Shown here piece by piece: positions 11,263 through 22,980 of a DNA stretch of 64,000 bases. The stretch is from NCBI GenBank assembly GCA_951799445.1, contig OX637293.1:6510001-6574000 (forward strand), written 5' to 3'. Below the pieces are notes generated by a model, which saw only the letters and a list, made by a program, of their open reading frames with translations, was not told where the DNA came from and did not search any database. The position numbers and the translations under genes are program-made. Origin of the DNA: Pseudisothecium myosuroides (taxonomy: Eukaryota > Streptophyta > Bryopsida > Hypnales > Lembophyllaceae). Numbering within the stretch: the stretch's first letter is position 1; each line of letters starts with the position of its first letter.

Positions 11263-13367
11263 ATGGTGAGCCCGTCGTACGCCGACACTCTCAGGGAGAA
11301 GATGGAGCATGCTCCAGTGGCGTCTTCCTCGGAAGTAGAGGTGAGGGGAAGAAATGCAAACTCGAAGCATAACACCATAGAACCGGAACTAATTGCGGCG
11401 GTAACAAGCTTGGGCAGACACGCCAAGATTCACCCCACGATGGCCACACTTGGGAAAAAACTCCCAGAAGGGTATGGCCGAAGCTCATCTGGGTTTCTCA
11501 TTCGCACCAGAACGTTGATGGTGGAAGTGGACCAGGAGCTCGTGAGGAAGGAAACCATCAGGCTGCAGAAACACACTATCGTCGCATATTTTGTGGGAGG
11601 GAGACAAGCTCCGGCGGTCCTCGCGAGCTGGCTCGCGGCTGTACAAGCTCTAACGGGTGAGTGGGTCGGAATCGGGCGTGACCTAGGGAAAGGATTCTTT
11701 CAAGTTCTTACAAGGCAGAGCGCTGCGACCCAAAAGCTGTTGATGCTTTCTCTCCACCGATCGAGGTGGGGAACGTGTGTCATGCAAACTTGGGCCACTG
11801 GTTTTGTTGCAGGGCAGCCTCACAAGCTGAAAGTGCCAACTTGGGTCACGTTGAGGGGTATTCCTGCGGAGTTTTTAGTAGTGGCGAAAGAGATTGCGGG
11901 CAAGGTAGGCGAGGTCTTAGGCATTGATAGGCAGAACCCTGGTTTAACTGATCAGATTTTTGCGTAGCATTGCAAGTAGGGGAAGGCTGGGAAACCGAAA
12001 TAGGAGTGATCAATCATACCACGAAAGAGGAAGTTTTCATTGAAGTTGATTATTGCAACCTACCCAATAGATGCAGGCTTTGCCACTCAATGGATCACCT
12101 CATCATAGAGTGCCCTGGAGCAAGGAAGAAACCAACACCAAACGACTCTCCAGAAAGGGAGAAGGAAGCGCAAGAACCTCTTGGAGCAAAGAAGAACATC
12201 GAGGCAAATGAAGACACTCCCAGCACGGAGAATTTGCCCCGTCCGCCCCCACTCGAGCTCAATGGCCCAACCCCCACGATGCTGGTGCCAAGCGAGGGAT
12301 CGTCGGAGAAGGGAGGAGACTCGACAAGCAACTCCAGTCGAATTGGGACTTCCCTCTCGAAGGACGGAGAGGGGTTGACAGCTGAGGAAGAAAGGGATGG
12401 CTGGGAGCTGGTTAAGAGAAGGAAATTGGACCGAGTCAAAGCAATCCCAACGCCAAATTCGAAGGTTCAGAAATCGCCCCCAAAAGGAGCAAGACAACCG
12501 CAAGCCGAGCAAGTCAGGATGACGCAGTCCCGCTCCCAACCTCTCAGAGGAGATGGACACAGAGAAGAAAGGAGAAGCCCAACGACGGGAGGAGAATCCA
12601 GGGAAACAAGGAGCAGTGAAATGACAGCGGAGGATCCGAATCTGACCCAACCCAGAATAGCCAGCCCCCGCAGGTGCAGCTGGCAAGAACTCAAGCATCC
12701 ACGTCGATACTGACACCAACACGAGTTTCGCCCCCTGCCCAAGGAGAAGACACGGAGATGGAACAGGTGGTTGCGGTAGAAGATTGGTTGAGACAAGTCC
12801 CAGAGAGAGAGGAGAACGGCTCCCAGCATCCAATTCTTTTTGGATCCCAGGGTCGCATTCGCAGAGCTAGGCCAAGACCGGAGGACCCAGGCTCAACGCC
12901 CCTTCCAACTCCGACTGGACTAACACAGGAGGTGATGGAGGTAGCTCTGGCAGAACCTGGAGTGATGGTGACGCAAAATGAATCCCACTCCCTTGACTTA
13001 AACGCGCTAGCAGTGGCCTCCGCCTCTGTGGCCCACACGGTGAGCAGAGGGGACGCCTCACAAGCCTACCCCCCCCACCTCAAAAACATTTTGACCCCAA
13101 GAAGCCAAACACAAGTGGACTCCCCAGCCCCACAAACTCCGATGCTGACGGGCATCCCGGAGCACTTGAAGACCCTATTTTTGCAATGGGTGGAGGCACA
13201 AGACGAGGAGATCGTAGACACCCCCCGGTGCAACGCAGAATTGACCCTCAACCAAAGGAGCAGGCGGCACGAAGCAGCCTTCCAAGCAAGAAGGCAAAGA
13301 TTTGGAGTCATTTTTCAAAGGAGAGACACGCCAAGAGGTGGACCAATTGACAGCAGAATGAGAAGCA
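11263..13367 (+). pseudogene. LINE ORF1 (RNA-binding gag-like protein), frameshifted
   Basis: The ATG at 11263 opens a frame to a stop at 11965-11967. The first 235 residues are of DUF4283 type (about 90-235, including KVPTWVTLRGIPAEF), the usual N-terminal RNA-binding domain of plant LINE ORF1. Coding sense continues in another frame from about 11960; the change fits an extra T in the run at 11957-11961. It then reads a CCHC zinc knuckle, CRLCHSMDHLIIEC, at about 12076-12117, followed by a long polar, low-complexity tail. A second frame change near 12680-12710 leads into a Pro/Ser/Arg-rich tail that runs into the inserted element at 13368. The TGA at 13370-13372 belongs to the insert, not to the LINE. 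Confidence 0.85.
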
Positions 13368-14634
13368 TGTGAGCTCCCAATTCGTCACTTGGGACTCATA
13401 GTCTTCTTTTTTCTTAGATTGTGCAATTTATGTCGTAATTATACACAAAAAGCCCTAAAAAGAGTGTAAAACCAGAATGGACATGTTACATATCAATATG
13501 CCCTTTGGTCCTAAATAGCCTTTTCCCCTTAGAATAGTCCTAGAACCCACTTGTAAATAGGTTGGAGCCATAGAAGTAGTGGGAACTAGAAGGTTTGAGG
13601 GTTCTTACCCAAAATAGCCTAAAATCACTATGCAAGTGACCAATCTGGGCTAAATTGGTCTGAGGGAAGTCTAGGGAGATTCTTAGGTAGATTCCCCAAG
13701 AGAGGTTTCAGTTTCCCCATCCCATCAACGAATAGTAGAAACCCCAATTGTTAGCTTGCAGGGGTCACTTTCGCAAGACAGGCCAGTGGAAGAATCTACG
13801 GTCACCGGATTGTGATCTTGGTTCTAAACCATACCGGGAAGTCAAAAGCAAAATCCATTTGCCAAGATTCCCCCGTATGCGGAAGATTCCCTGACTGCCG
13901 GGAAACCAACGGAGGTATCTTTTTGCCCTCCGTATCAAGACATGCAAGATCAAGATGTGAACTTGCAAATCTCTTGGAAAACCCCATGAGAGGTTCCCCA
14001 AGAAGTTTCGGAATTTTCTGGATTGAAGAAATACTCCTTCCGGACGGTCAACCGCCTAAAACCACGATGGGAAATTCACGATAATTACCCAGGTAGCGGT
14101 AAAATCTCACTAAAAATTAGGGTAGTTTCTTTTATGCTAATAACGCGCCCCGACGAGTTTCGTGGTGTTTCGATAGCGGGAGACGGCCGAATCACCGACA
14201 TTCCTTCGAATTATCCACGTGGCGAGATTTACGTGGAGTTGACCGGCGTCCCGGGAGTACACGAAGTCGGAAAAAAGTCAACGAAGGGTCTTTTCTTACT
14301 CCCTAAGACCTCACAGACCACCCTGGCTAGTCAACTTTGTCAGAAAAGGTAACCTCCAAAAAGTAGATTTTTACCTCTTTTACTGACTCCAGTTGGCGAT
14401 AGTTTACGGTGGGATTTTGGCATTGGAATAGGGGGTAGGAGGACCTCAGGACTAAAAATGGCCTTCTGAAGCCAATGGCTCAATCGGTTTTTGATTTGGA
14501 GTTAATCTCCAATAGTTAGAGTGTTGGACCAGCGTAAAACCCAAACTACGTGAAAATCCTAAAAGATAAGGATGAAAATCCAAGTTGATAGGGTTACCTA
14601 GGTTAAAAGAGGGGAGGTGAGGGCCTTGGGAAAC

Positions 14635-14645
14635 CTATAAAAGGG
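14635..14645 (+). promoter_or_regulatory. TATA box of the inserted element
   Basis: CTATAAAAGGG sits about 1.27 kb from the left end and is followed within 60 bases by pyrimidine-rich sequence. This arrangement is typical of the U3/R boundary of plant LTR elements. The role is inferred from the motif only. Confidence 0.45.
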
Positions 14646-15559
14646 CCCTCATTTCTCTTCAAAACCACCCCCATTCATGTTTTGGGTCCGTGGGTCCAAC
14701 TTATGTTGGATTTTTTGGCGATTTTAGCCAAAGGCACTTCCACGGTGTTTTGAGCACGTGGTGCTCCGTTGTTGTTCTATTTTCAGCTTTTGAAGGTCTT
14801 GGGGGTCCTTCTTCTTTTGTGTCTATGAGTTTTGAGTAGTCTTGGGTGTTATTTGGTTTATTTTTGAGTCACTTTGGTCACTCACTTGTTAGTCGAGGTA
14901 CTTTTGCTTAAAGCACTAACTTGCTTGGGAGCTCTTTGAGTTTAGTCCTGATCCTAAAGTTCCCCCCGAAGCGCCTTGGCTTTGCCGCCCACTGAAGGGT
15001 CTTTAGTGTTTAAGGATCGTGTTTTCTAACCCGCGTGTCTAGATTAACCTCCGAGTGTTTCTCTCCCAGTCAGGGAACTCTTTTGCTCTCTCTAAGAGCC
15101 CTTGGCATGTGGTCCTCCCCCCGTACGGTGGAGTTGTGGGCCCCCTAGGGTGGTTATGTCCTAACGGTTTTCTTCCTCTTTTGAAATTGCTTGTGGTCAC
15201 GTGAGCCCCCCTTGTGGACGACGAAGCTTTGACTATTAACCCCCCTAGTCCTAGAGTGCGTGTTAAAAACCCGCCATACGGCGAAGCTTTGAACCTACGG
15301 GCAGGGAGAAATCCTAGAGTTGGTGTTAAATCCAACTCGACGGCAAAGCCTTGATCTCCCCAGAGAACTCGGTTCAAAGTTTAGTTTCCAAGAGGTTCTT
15401 GGAAACCTTCAAAGTTTAGCATCCAAGAACTTAGGAAAACGTTATAGGCAAAAGTCCATGTAGAACTAGGATTAGTTTTGGTTTTCCCTTGGTTTAAGTG
15501 GCCTCGGTCATTATTTTGGCATTTACCAAAAGTTCAAAAAAAACATCCGGAAGTAGGGA

Positions 15560-15950
15560 AGAAACCCCGGGTCGAGCCAGCCCAGCAAAAGCCAGCCCCA
15601 GCAAGAGCCAGCCCAAGCGGGAGTCAGCCCAAGCGGAGCCAGTCCCAGCAGGAGCAGCCCAAGCGGAGCAGCCCGGTACCCGTAGCCCGGTATCCGCAGC
15701 CGATACCCGCTCCGGTACCCGCAGCTGTACCCGCAGCTCGATATCCGCTCCGGTACCCGCAGCCATACCCGCAGCCCGATACGCGCTCCGATACCTGCAG
15801 CCCGTTCCCCGCAACCGTTCCCTGCAGCCCGTTCCCCGCAGCCCGTTCCCCGCAGCCGTTCCCCGCAGCCGATACCCGCGCCCGGTCCCGTGCGGCAGCT
15901 GCGCCTCCGGCAGTTCGTGTTGGTTTTTTTTTTGTTCCTTTTGATTCTCC
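15560..15950 (+). repeat. GC-rich degenerate short repeats (CCCGCAGCC type)
   Basis: Repeating words around CCCGCAGCC, GGTACCCGCAGC and GTTCCCCGCAGCC run in imperfect tandem. In two frames they read as proline/alanine/serine/arginine-rich strings, but no folded domain is visible. I regard it as low-complexity filler of the element, not a gene. A 50-bp unit (GGGAAATTAGGGTGGTAGAA) is duplicated just after it, at 15967-16064. Confidence 0.6.
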
Positions 15951-16810
15951 TTTTTAGGAAGACTAAATGGGGGAAGGAGGGGTAGAGTGAATGGGAAATT
16001 AGGGTGGTAGAAGTAGGGAAGAAAAGGGGTAGAATGAATGGGAAATTAGGGTGGTAGAAGTAGAGATATCTTCAAAATAGAAGGAGGGAAATTAGGAAAA
16101 AAGGATTCGAGGGTACGCTTTGTAGTAGGAATTATCATTAAAAGCACACAAAAACCTGCAAAAGCTCACACAATCACTCCACGCACAACTCACCCAAGCT
16201 CTCCACACACCATAACCAAAACCTTGAGTATCACAAGCAAGGAGGAAGATGAAATAGGAGACGGGGTGTGCTAGTAGATGGATTGGGGGAAATCTCAACT
16301 AATTAATCTGGACCACTAAAAGGGCAAGCGTAAGAGTAAAAAAGAGCGTGCCTTGGGCGTAAGAGAAAGGTCAATCGCGTAAGCACTTGGGAAGGGTAAA
16401 GATGTAAGAGGTGTAAGAACAAAGTCAACACGTAAGAACTTTGGAAGACAAGTTGGTTGGTGGAAAGAAGGAGAAGAAAGGAATTCCACCGCCTCTACCA
16501 CTTCGTTCTCAAATCTTCCCCGAGTCAAGAATCACTTAAGGAGCCGCAAATCCAAGAGGAAGAGACATGGCCGAGGGGGGGAACCTCGACCGGTTAATCC
16601 AAGACCTCCAAAATGAGGTGGGCCCCTAAACACCCCACTCTTCCATGTTTAATTTTGTTTTATCAAGATAATTAGAAGGAGGCCGAGAGCTAGGGTAGGA
16701 GAGAAGCAAAGTCAGGTTAGAATTAACTTTAAAATCTTATAGTAGAGGGCTAGGGGTTTCCGAAAACCTAAAACACGTCCGGATCCGAGCTAAAACGAAG
16801 GAGTTATGAG

Positions 16811-17458
16811 CGGATGAAGTTAGGGAGTCATGTTGGATGAAACCTAACAAATTTCATCCAAGAGGAACAAAAAAACTAACATAAAAAGAGGAATTAATTT
16901 AGGAACCAAAAGTCAAATTAGAATTTAGTTTTGAAATTAGGGTTAGCCCTAATTAGCGGATGAAGTTTGAAGAACCGATTAGCGGTCAAACTTCATCCAT
17001 GGATAACTTTTGATAGGAACATCCAAACCTAATGTGATTAGTCGAAGTAGAAAGCTAAAATCAGGATCTCCTCGGAACAAGTCTTAAGTTTCTAAGATTA
17101 GTACATTAGTAACCACACTTAGGATCCTTAAGTAAGATTAGAAGGCGGATTAGGAACGTTTAAGATTAAGGTTAGGATAAGTATAGATTTAGAACATTTT
17201 AGGACAAGTTTAGGGTAACCCAAAACTAAACCTAGCTTAAGGAAATACCTAAACCCCAAGCAGTTAAGAAGGGATGAAGTTTGGGACAAGTAATGGATGA
17301 ACCCTAGAAGATTTCATCCATTTGAGTCAAGACTTGGTAATTAGGTTAACATTAGGGGGTCAGGCCCATAGCCCAAATCCCAAGTCAATTCGAAATCCGG
17401 AGTCCATAGAAAAGCATGGATGAAGTTTGAGGGACCGAGTAGCGGTCAAACTTCATCC
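16811..17458 (+). repeat. Recurrent hairpins GGATGAAGTTTGA / TCAAACTTCATCC
   Basis: Four inverted pairs share the same stem word: 16811-16859 (imperfect), 16958-16998 (13-bp perfect arms), 17272-17318 (imperfect) and 17418-17458 (13-bp perfect arms, 15-base loop). The reversed relative at 48.2-49.7 kb keeps at least two (48556-48597 and 49008-49049). The conservation suggests they mattered to the element, for example as RNA structure. Confidence 0.7.
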
Positions 17459-17857
17459 GTCCATAACTCTCTCTAGGAAAGTCCAAATCAACCAAGCTTT
17501 ATACTTTTAGAAATGGCATGAGGTACTCTTCCATTTAGGATAGATAAGCTTAGACTAAGATCAACGCTTCTCCTAAACCACCAAGCCCTCTTAGGCTTTG
17601 ATTCAACCTTAGCAGTTATAGCAATTCCAATTAGGGTTTTGTTTTGTTTCTTCATTACCCAAAATTAGCGAGTCTTAGGAGTTTAGAAAAGATCCATTGC
17701 TTGGAAGGCACAATGGATTGGCGCTAGACACCCATAGATCGAGTCAGAACGGTTAAATACCGAGAGCCTGGTTGTGCTCGCTTCTTTACCAAGGGTGGGT
17801 AAACAAGCGCTCACAAAGCACCGAGCTATTTCCGGAATCCCCCCCCCCACCCCCAAT

Positions 17858-18603
17858 ATGAAGATCACAATTGGAACGCAAAACATTCAGGGGATTAACG
17901 ACCCTCTAAAGATGGAAATCGTTAGGAGTTACTACCGTCCTCTGTTAAGGGGAATAGAAGTATTGTGCATGCAGGAGCATCATCTGAGGGGTGCGAAATT
18001 GGACAAATTGGGGAGCCTCTTCTGGCCACAAGCCCGATTCTTGGGGAGAGAAGCGGCGGTCGGCTTTGGTCATGTTACAGGAGAGGATGGCGCTGGGAAA
18101 GGAGGGATATGTATGTGGATTGCCCCCCACATGGCCCACCGAATTATTAGCATGGGCCACTCACAATGTGAGAGGGCGCAGTGGGTCCGATTCAGGGGCC
18201 TTCAAGGGGGAGATATTTGGGTTCTCAATGTTTATACAGCTAATAGTGCCAGGCAAAGATGCGCTTTGTGGGAAGAGCTTCTCATTTCACTGCCAAGGGA
18301 CTGTCAATGGATCTTAAATCGGGATTGGAACTTTGTTGAACGACAAGAAGACAAATCCAACCTCAACGGGCGCATTATCTCGATTGGGGAGAGCAGAGTT
18401 TTTTCTCTTCTCATAAATGCGCTTGAAGTAGCCGACCAATTCCCTGACACTAGGAGATTGAAGTTTTCCTGGGACAATCGACGCCAAAGTGGTTTACGTT
18501 CCTTGCCCGCCTTGATCGTTGTTATGCCTTCCAACTCAGAGGAGCTGGCCCATCACCGATCACTGACTATTCCATCAGAGGGGACTGCAGCTTTTCCGAC
18601 CAC
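17858..18603 (+). pseudogene. LINE ORF2, AP-endonuclease domain, frameshifted
   Basis: The frame from the ATG at 17858 starts MKITIGTQNIQG, the usual LINE endonuclease opening, followed by QEHHL (metal-binding Glu region), LNRDWNFVE in place of the expected GDWN-type motif, and SWDNRR. Near 18490 a one-base shift moves the sense to the next frame, where ARLDRCYAF and FSDHLPI (the catalytic SDH motif) are read up to 18603. The nick-making endonuclease is therefore split, and the Gly before DWN is changed to Arg. Confidence 0.88.
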
Positions 18604-21600
18604 TTGCCAATCTTCCACACGATTCAGCTGACCCCTCAGCTGCTGGCAAAATCGTCCTACAAAATGAGCAATTTTTACCTCAGTGACCCGTTAGTAAAGG
18701 CAGAAGTTGCAAGGATATGGGATCAGAACCTGAGGCTGGAGTTCACTGGTAGATTGAGAAGAGTTACAAAATTCTACAGGATGTACTGCATCAAGAAGGC
18801 GAAAGAGAGGGAAGAAGAAGAATCTTCACTTAGGAAGAAGCTGGAAACTAAGCAAGAAGCTCTCCAAAGGGACCCACACAGCCACAATACTTAGTCAAGC
18901 ATGGGAGATACGATCGAGAAGCTGGCAAAATTCGAAAAACATGCAGTTGAAGGACAACGAATCAGAAGCAGAGTCAAATGGCTAAAGGTAGGGGATGCGG
19001 GCACAAAGGAGTTTTTTCAGGCTTCTAAAACCCACTCGGGAGCTTCCTACATCACAGAGCTACTGGACGAGAAAGGGAATCTTCATTCGGACCAAGCCAG
19101 CCTAGAAACAGCTTGCTCCAACTTTTACGGCAAGCTTTACGCAGAACAATCCCGGCCAAACGGTTACGAGGCAGCGGCCACCCTATCGCTGACTTGTGTA
19201 GGTGATCGATTATTGGACGCAATGAAATGAGCCCTTAGCCGACTGATCGAGATGAAAGAGTTGGATGAAGCAGTAAAGGGATTGGGCTGTGGTAAATCCC
19301 CTGGTCCAGATGGGATCACCTCGGAGTTTTACAAGAAGAACTAGGAAGTACTCAAGGAGGAGTATCATGTGATGGTTACCAAGGCTGTGGAGGCTAAGCA
19401 ACTCCCTCCAAGGGTAAATAAAGGACTCATTACCTTAATCCACAAAGGTGAAGCGCGGAATTGTTTGTCCAATTGGAGGCCAATCACGCTGCTAAACGTT
19501 GCATACAAGATTTTCGCCAAAGCCTTGCAGATTAGACTTCAGCCGGTCCTCATAAAAATAATCGATTCCGATCAATCGGCTTTCCTCCCTCTCAGGTTTA
19601 TCCTGGACAACATTCTCTTGACGCATGAAACAATAGTATGGGCTGATCACACCAAACAGCCACTGATTTTCTTAAAACTGGATTTTTCGAAAGCCTTTGA
19701 CACGGTGGACTGGAGATTCCTAGCCCGAGCAATGAAGGCCTTTGGCATCCCAAATGAGTTCATAGACATGTCCGCCATGCTGTTTAAGGATGCGGAAGCT
19801 TCCGTTAAGGTGAACGGCTGCCAGTCGCCACTCTTTCAGATCAGGAGGGGGGTAAGGCAGGGTTGCCCCCTTGCCCCATACTTATTTTTGATAGTTGCGG
19901 AGGTTCTCAATGCGATGGTCAAGACCGGAGTTGTGGCTGGGATAGTGAAGGGCATAAAACTCCCTGGAGGTGATAAACAGCAAACGCTGGCCTAATTTGC
20001 AGACGACTCATCACTTACGCTTCTTGGGGAAGAGGGACCAGCCAAAGACACAATTGCCTTGTTGGACCGGTTTTGTTTAGCCACTGGACTTATCCTCAAT
20101 TGGTTCAAATCAAGGGGCGACTAGAGTGCCAAGGGTATGGGAGGGCGCCCAGCTTGGGCTGAGTAGCTTAATATCATCTGGGTAAATGAAGATAGTGTGA
20201 GCAAACTGTTGGGCACCCCCTTCGGAATGGACATCTCTGCCCTCTCTGTCGACTCTTTCTTGCAGGAGCGAATACTCAAGAGCTTGCAGCATTGGTCCAT
20301 GGCCAAAGTCAACGCCACTGGAAGAGGGGTGGTGGTGAACAAGGTTCTATTATCATCCATCTTATATTTCGCATCAATTTGGGGAGGCACCCAAGCAGGG
20401 ATTAAACGAACCACGTCCTCAATACAGAACTATATGTGGTCAGGATCGCAGCATAGAGCTCGCACTAAGGTAGCTTGGCTGCAATGCTGCCAGACGAAGG
20501 AGAAGGGAGGAATAGACGTAATCAACCCCTAGGATGCTCTCACAGCTTTGATGACCAAATGGATACTTAAGGCCTATGAACCAGGCTATTCCAATTTACA
20601 TATCTTGTTGAGACATCGGCTGAGTAACTTCCAACCTTATCAAGGAGGAAGATGGGCCACCAGTCTGGAATTTTTCACTCTCCCGCACTTCCAAGCGATG
20701 AAGGGATCCACGGTCTGGAATAGAGTTGGCTCGGCCTGGAGGAAACTACGACATGAAGTCCTCCCAATCCGTCCCAAGCTCCCCAAAGAAGTTGCGATAG
20801 AATCTTTCTGGTGGTCCCCCTTCATGCCCATAATTGGGCCTGGCTTCTCAAAAGCAAGGGCCACGCAGCTGCACCGACGCGGATTAAAACAAATTCAAGA
20901 TGCGCAAGTGGAGGGCTGCTTTTTGACAGTCCCTGAAGCAGGAGCAAAATTCGGACTGAATGAAAATGAAGCAGGGGCGTGGCAAGCGGCAACTCAGGCA
21001 ATTCAAGCCCAATGGGGGCAACTGCTCACGCAGTCTCCTCCCTTTGCGGCACTCAAAGAATGGGTAGGGTGGTTCAAGGAAGGGAATGATGAAGCTCCCA
21101 GAATAGTGCTGCAAGCCTTGTCCAGGAACACGGCCCGAATTGGTAATCCGACAACACCTTGGCCCCCGGCTTGGAGTCAGAAAGGCTACTCTGTCCTCCT
21201 GACGGCCTGCATCCTCCAAGATAATGCAGACAACGGCGGAGCACCATGGAGCCTGGCCGTAACAGGCACCTTCTATAGAGTCAGAGTACAGGAGATTTGT
21301 TGTGGGCCGAAGAAAATCCCAGTGAGGCTTTATTACGGGAGGATCGACCAGCTGAAATGGGACCCAAGGAAATTTGAATGGAACGCGGACGATTTTAACA
21401 TCCCTCTAATGGGATTCACTGCGAGTTTAGGTCGAAATCTACTCAGACGAGGCCATAAGATCTCCAATCCGGTGGAGAGAAAATGGGGCGGTCTCCTTCC
21501 AGGCGACTTCAACTTAAGGTGGAAAACTGTATGGACTAAGGAGCGCATCCGGAAAGAAGCTGGCCTTCTCTGGCTCACTTGGCACAAGGCAGTGGCGGTT

Positions 21601-22125
21601 AATCACTGGAGGGGGAGGATCGACGACTCAATCGACATGAGGTGCCCAATCTGCCCAAGGCACTCAGAGGAAACAATCCTCCATCGGTTTTGGGAATGTC
21701 TCCCAGCCCGCATTGCCTGGCAATGGGGCATTCACATCCTTAACGCGAGACTGGAAGGGAGAGAAGCATGCGGGCCGTGGCGCCCGCTCACCTGGAGGCA
21801 AGGTATCTTCGCGGTGAGCATCCCCCGGAAATTCAACAGGATTAAGAGAATTTGACAGGAAATTCGCACGGTGGTCATGTGGACTTTGTGGATCTAAAGG
21901 AACGATATGGTTTTCAATAGCCAAGGATGGACGCCTGAGCGCTTGCTTCAACGAATCTGGGAAGGCCTCCTGGACTATGGGCGCTTGGAATGGACCAATG
22001 TCTGTGGGAAGAAAGCAAAAACTCCGGAAGATTGGCTCAGCCTGAGAGATATGTTTATCAGAAGACGCTGTCAGTGTGATTTCTTTGCGACCATGGAAGA
22101 AGGCCAACCCAAGTGGGCACCCTGA
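18604..22125 (+). pseudogene. LINE ORF2, reverse transcriptase and zf-RVT, with nine internal stops
   Basis: A single frame runs 3.5 kb without any frameshift and carries the whole RT: KSPGPDGITSEFY, LITLIHKG, NWRPITLLN, LDFSKAFDTVDW (first catalytic Asp), RRGVRQGCPLAPYLF, and FADD (catalytic Asp pair, directly after a stop). It then reads a GTPFG motif, the C-terminal zinc finger CPICPRHSEETILHRFWEC, and a WTLWI-RND tail. Internal stops are TAG 18892, TGA 19228, TAG 19342, TAA 19993, TAG 20122, TAG 20164, TAG 20530, TGA 21853 and TAA 21895. Context suggests Gln, Arg or Trp at each, all one transition away. The TGA at 22123 looks like the natural end. Confidence 0.93.
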
Positions 22126-22390
22126 GGACCAAGTCTCGGCTTCGTCTACGAACCGCCGTAAATTGCTCCGACGTGGCGAGCGGGTGGGCGTTCTGCTGCC
22201 GGCCGTGAGAGGCCACGGCCTCTCACTGAGCTGGGTCTCGAGGTCGTTCTTTGCTTGTTGTTGTCGTGTCACGTTTGTAGGTCCTGTTGTTTTGTCTTGT
22301 GTTCCCCAGGCCACTTGTGGCTGGGGCGTTGTTTTGTTTTTCTTTTGCAATGAAATTCCGTTTCATTTGTTTCAAAAAAAAAGAAAAAAA
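22126..22390 (+). other. LINE 3' UTR and A-rich tail
   Basis: About 250 bases of GT-rich sequence follow the ORF2 stop. They include GCAATGAAATTCCG shortly before the end and close with A-rich 22374-22390, directly against the target duplication. Confidence 0.85.
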
Positions 22391-22405
22391 GAAACTGGTC
22401 AACAA

Positions 22406-22980
22406 TTCTTCAAGACCCCAAAGAAGTGGAGTAGTGGACCCGTTAGTAAATTACATGGTAGTAAATTAAAGCCAGTCCAAAGTCCCCACCTCCTCCCCCA
22501 TAAAGTAAAGTCACCCCAAAGCTTCCCATTATGAACCGGCCCCGTTTCACACGAAGCCAACTCATAAAGAAGTCACAGACCCAAAAAGTACTCCTTGACC
22601 TTTATTATTACCTTTATTATTGTATCTCTCCCGCGGAGCTTCCTTCCTGGAAGCTGCGTCTCTCCGCAACGGACCGCTGCTCGGCGCGTATCTGTCTGGC
22701 CCACCCCTTTGAAAATCCCCAGTGGACCGCGAACTCGCCAGTCTGGCAACGTAACATGTCAGCACCGCCCAGTGAGGCAGGGAGAGTCCAACTGAAGACT
22801 CCAAGCCCAAGCCCCCAACAGTCCTGCAAAAATCTCGCCCCACTTCGGCACCACACGTCGGTGTTTCACAACGGCAACCTTCAAACGGCACCAGCCCCGC
22901 AAGTTCCCTCCTTGCAGCGGTGCCTGGCGGCCTGCCCGAGCTTCTCTCCCATAAAATCTTCAACTAGACAACCGGAATTT
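22406..22980 (+). promoter_or_regulatory. Upstream region of the EF-hand gene
   Basis: Relatively GC-rich DNA between the LINE and the EF-hand gene. It begins with the continuation of the GTCAACAATTCTT unit. A possible TATA-like word ATAAAATC lies at 22951. If it is used, transcription would start close to the tandem repeats at 22981 and put them in the leader. Open frames here look like chance reading of GC-rich DNA. Confidence 0.35.

Larger units (their letters stand above)
13368..17815 (+). mobile_element. 4.4-kb TG...CA insertion inside the LINE (LTR-retrotransposon-like, non-coding)
   Basis: The LINE sequence AAGCA is duplicated at 13363-13367 and 17816-17820. The insert starts TGTGAG and ends CTCACA, the inverted TG/CA ends and 5-bp duplication expected of LTR elements. 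It contains a TATA box (14635), a proline-coding GC-rich tract (about 15560-15950) and several hairpins (16.8-17.5 kb), but no pol gene. Its last 1.6-1.9 kb recur in reverse at 48208-49756, ending there on the same TGTGAG terminus. I could not find two matching long terminal repeats inside it. It may be a derived non-autonomous element, or one element with a second nested in it. Confidence 0.75.
10962..22390 (+). mobile_element. Full-length non-LTR retrotransposon (plant L1-type LINE), dead
   Basis: Boundaries are set by a perfect 15-bp duplication, GAAACTGGTCAACAA, at 10947-10961 and 22391-22405, with an A-rich tail at 22374-22390 directly before the right copy. The order is 5' leader (10962-11262), ORF1 (DUF4283-like plus CCHC knuckle), ORF2 (AP endonuclease, reverse transcriptase, zf-RVT) and 3' UTR. 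Without the 4,448-bp insertion at 13368-17815 the LINE is about 7.0 kb, normal for plant L1 elements. ORF1 has two frameshifts. ORF2 has one frameshift in the endonuclease and nine internal stops, so it cannot move by itself. It is much richer in G+C than the flanks. Confidence 0.92.

Noticed and set aside
12087..12833. A long minus-strand open frame (248 codons) opposite LINE ORF1.
   Set aside because: Shadow of the ORF1 coding strand; no recognised domain and ORF1 motifs are clear on the plus strand.
14023..14352. A 109-codon frame in the left part of the insert.
   Set aside because: No known domain, and it lies just upstream of the TATA box in a region that looks like a promoter-bearing U3.
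15478..15957. A proline/serine/arginine-rich open frame inside the 4.4-kb insert.
   Set aside because: It comes from short GC-rich repeats that stay open in more than one frame; no fold or conserved motif.
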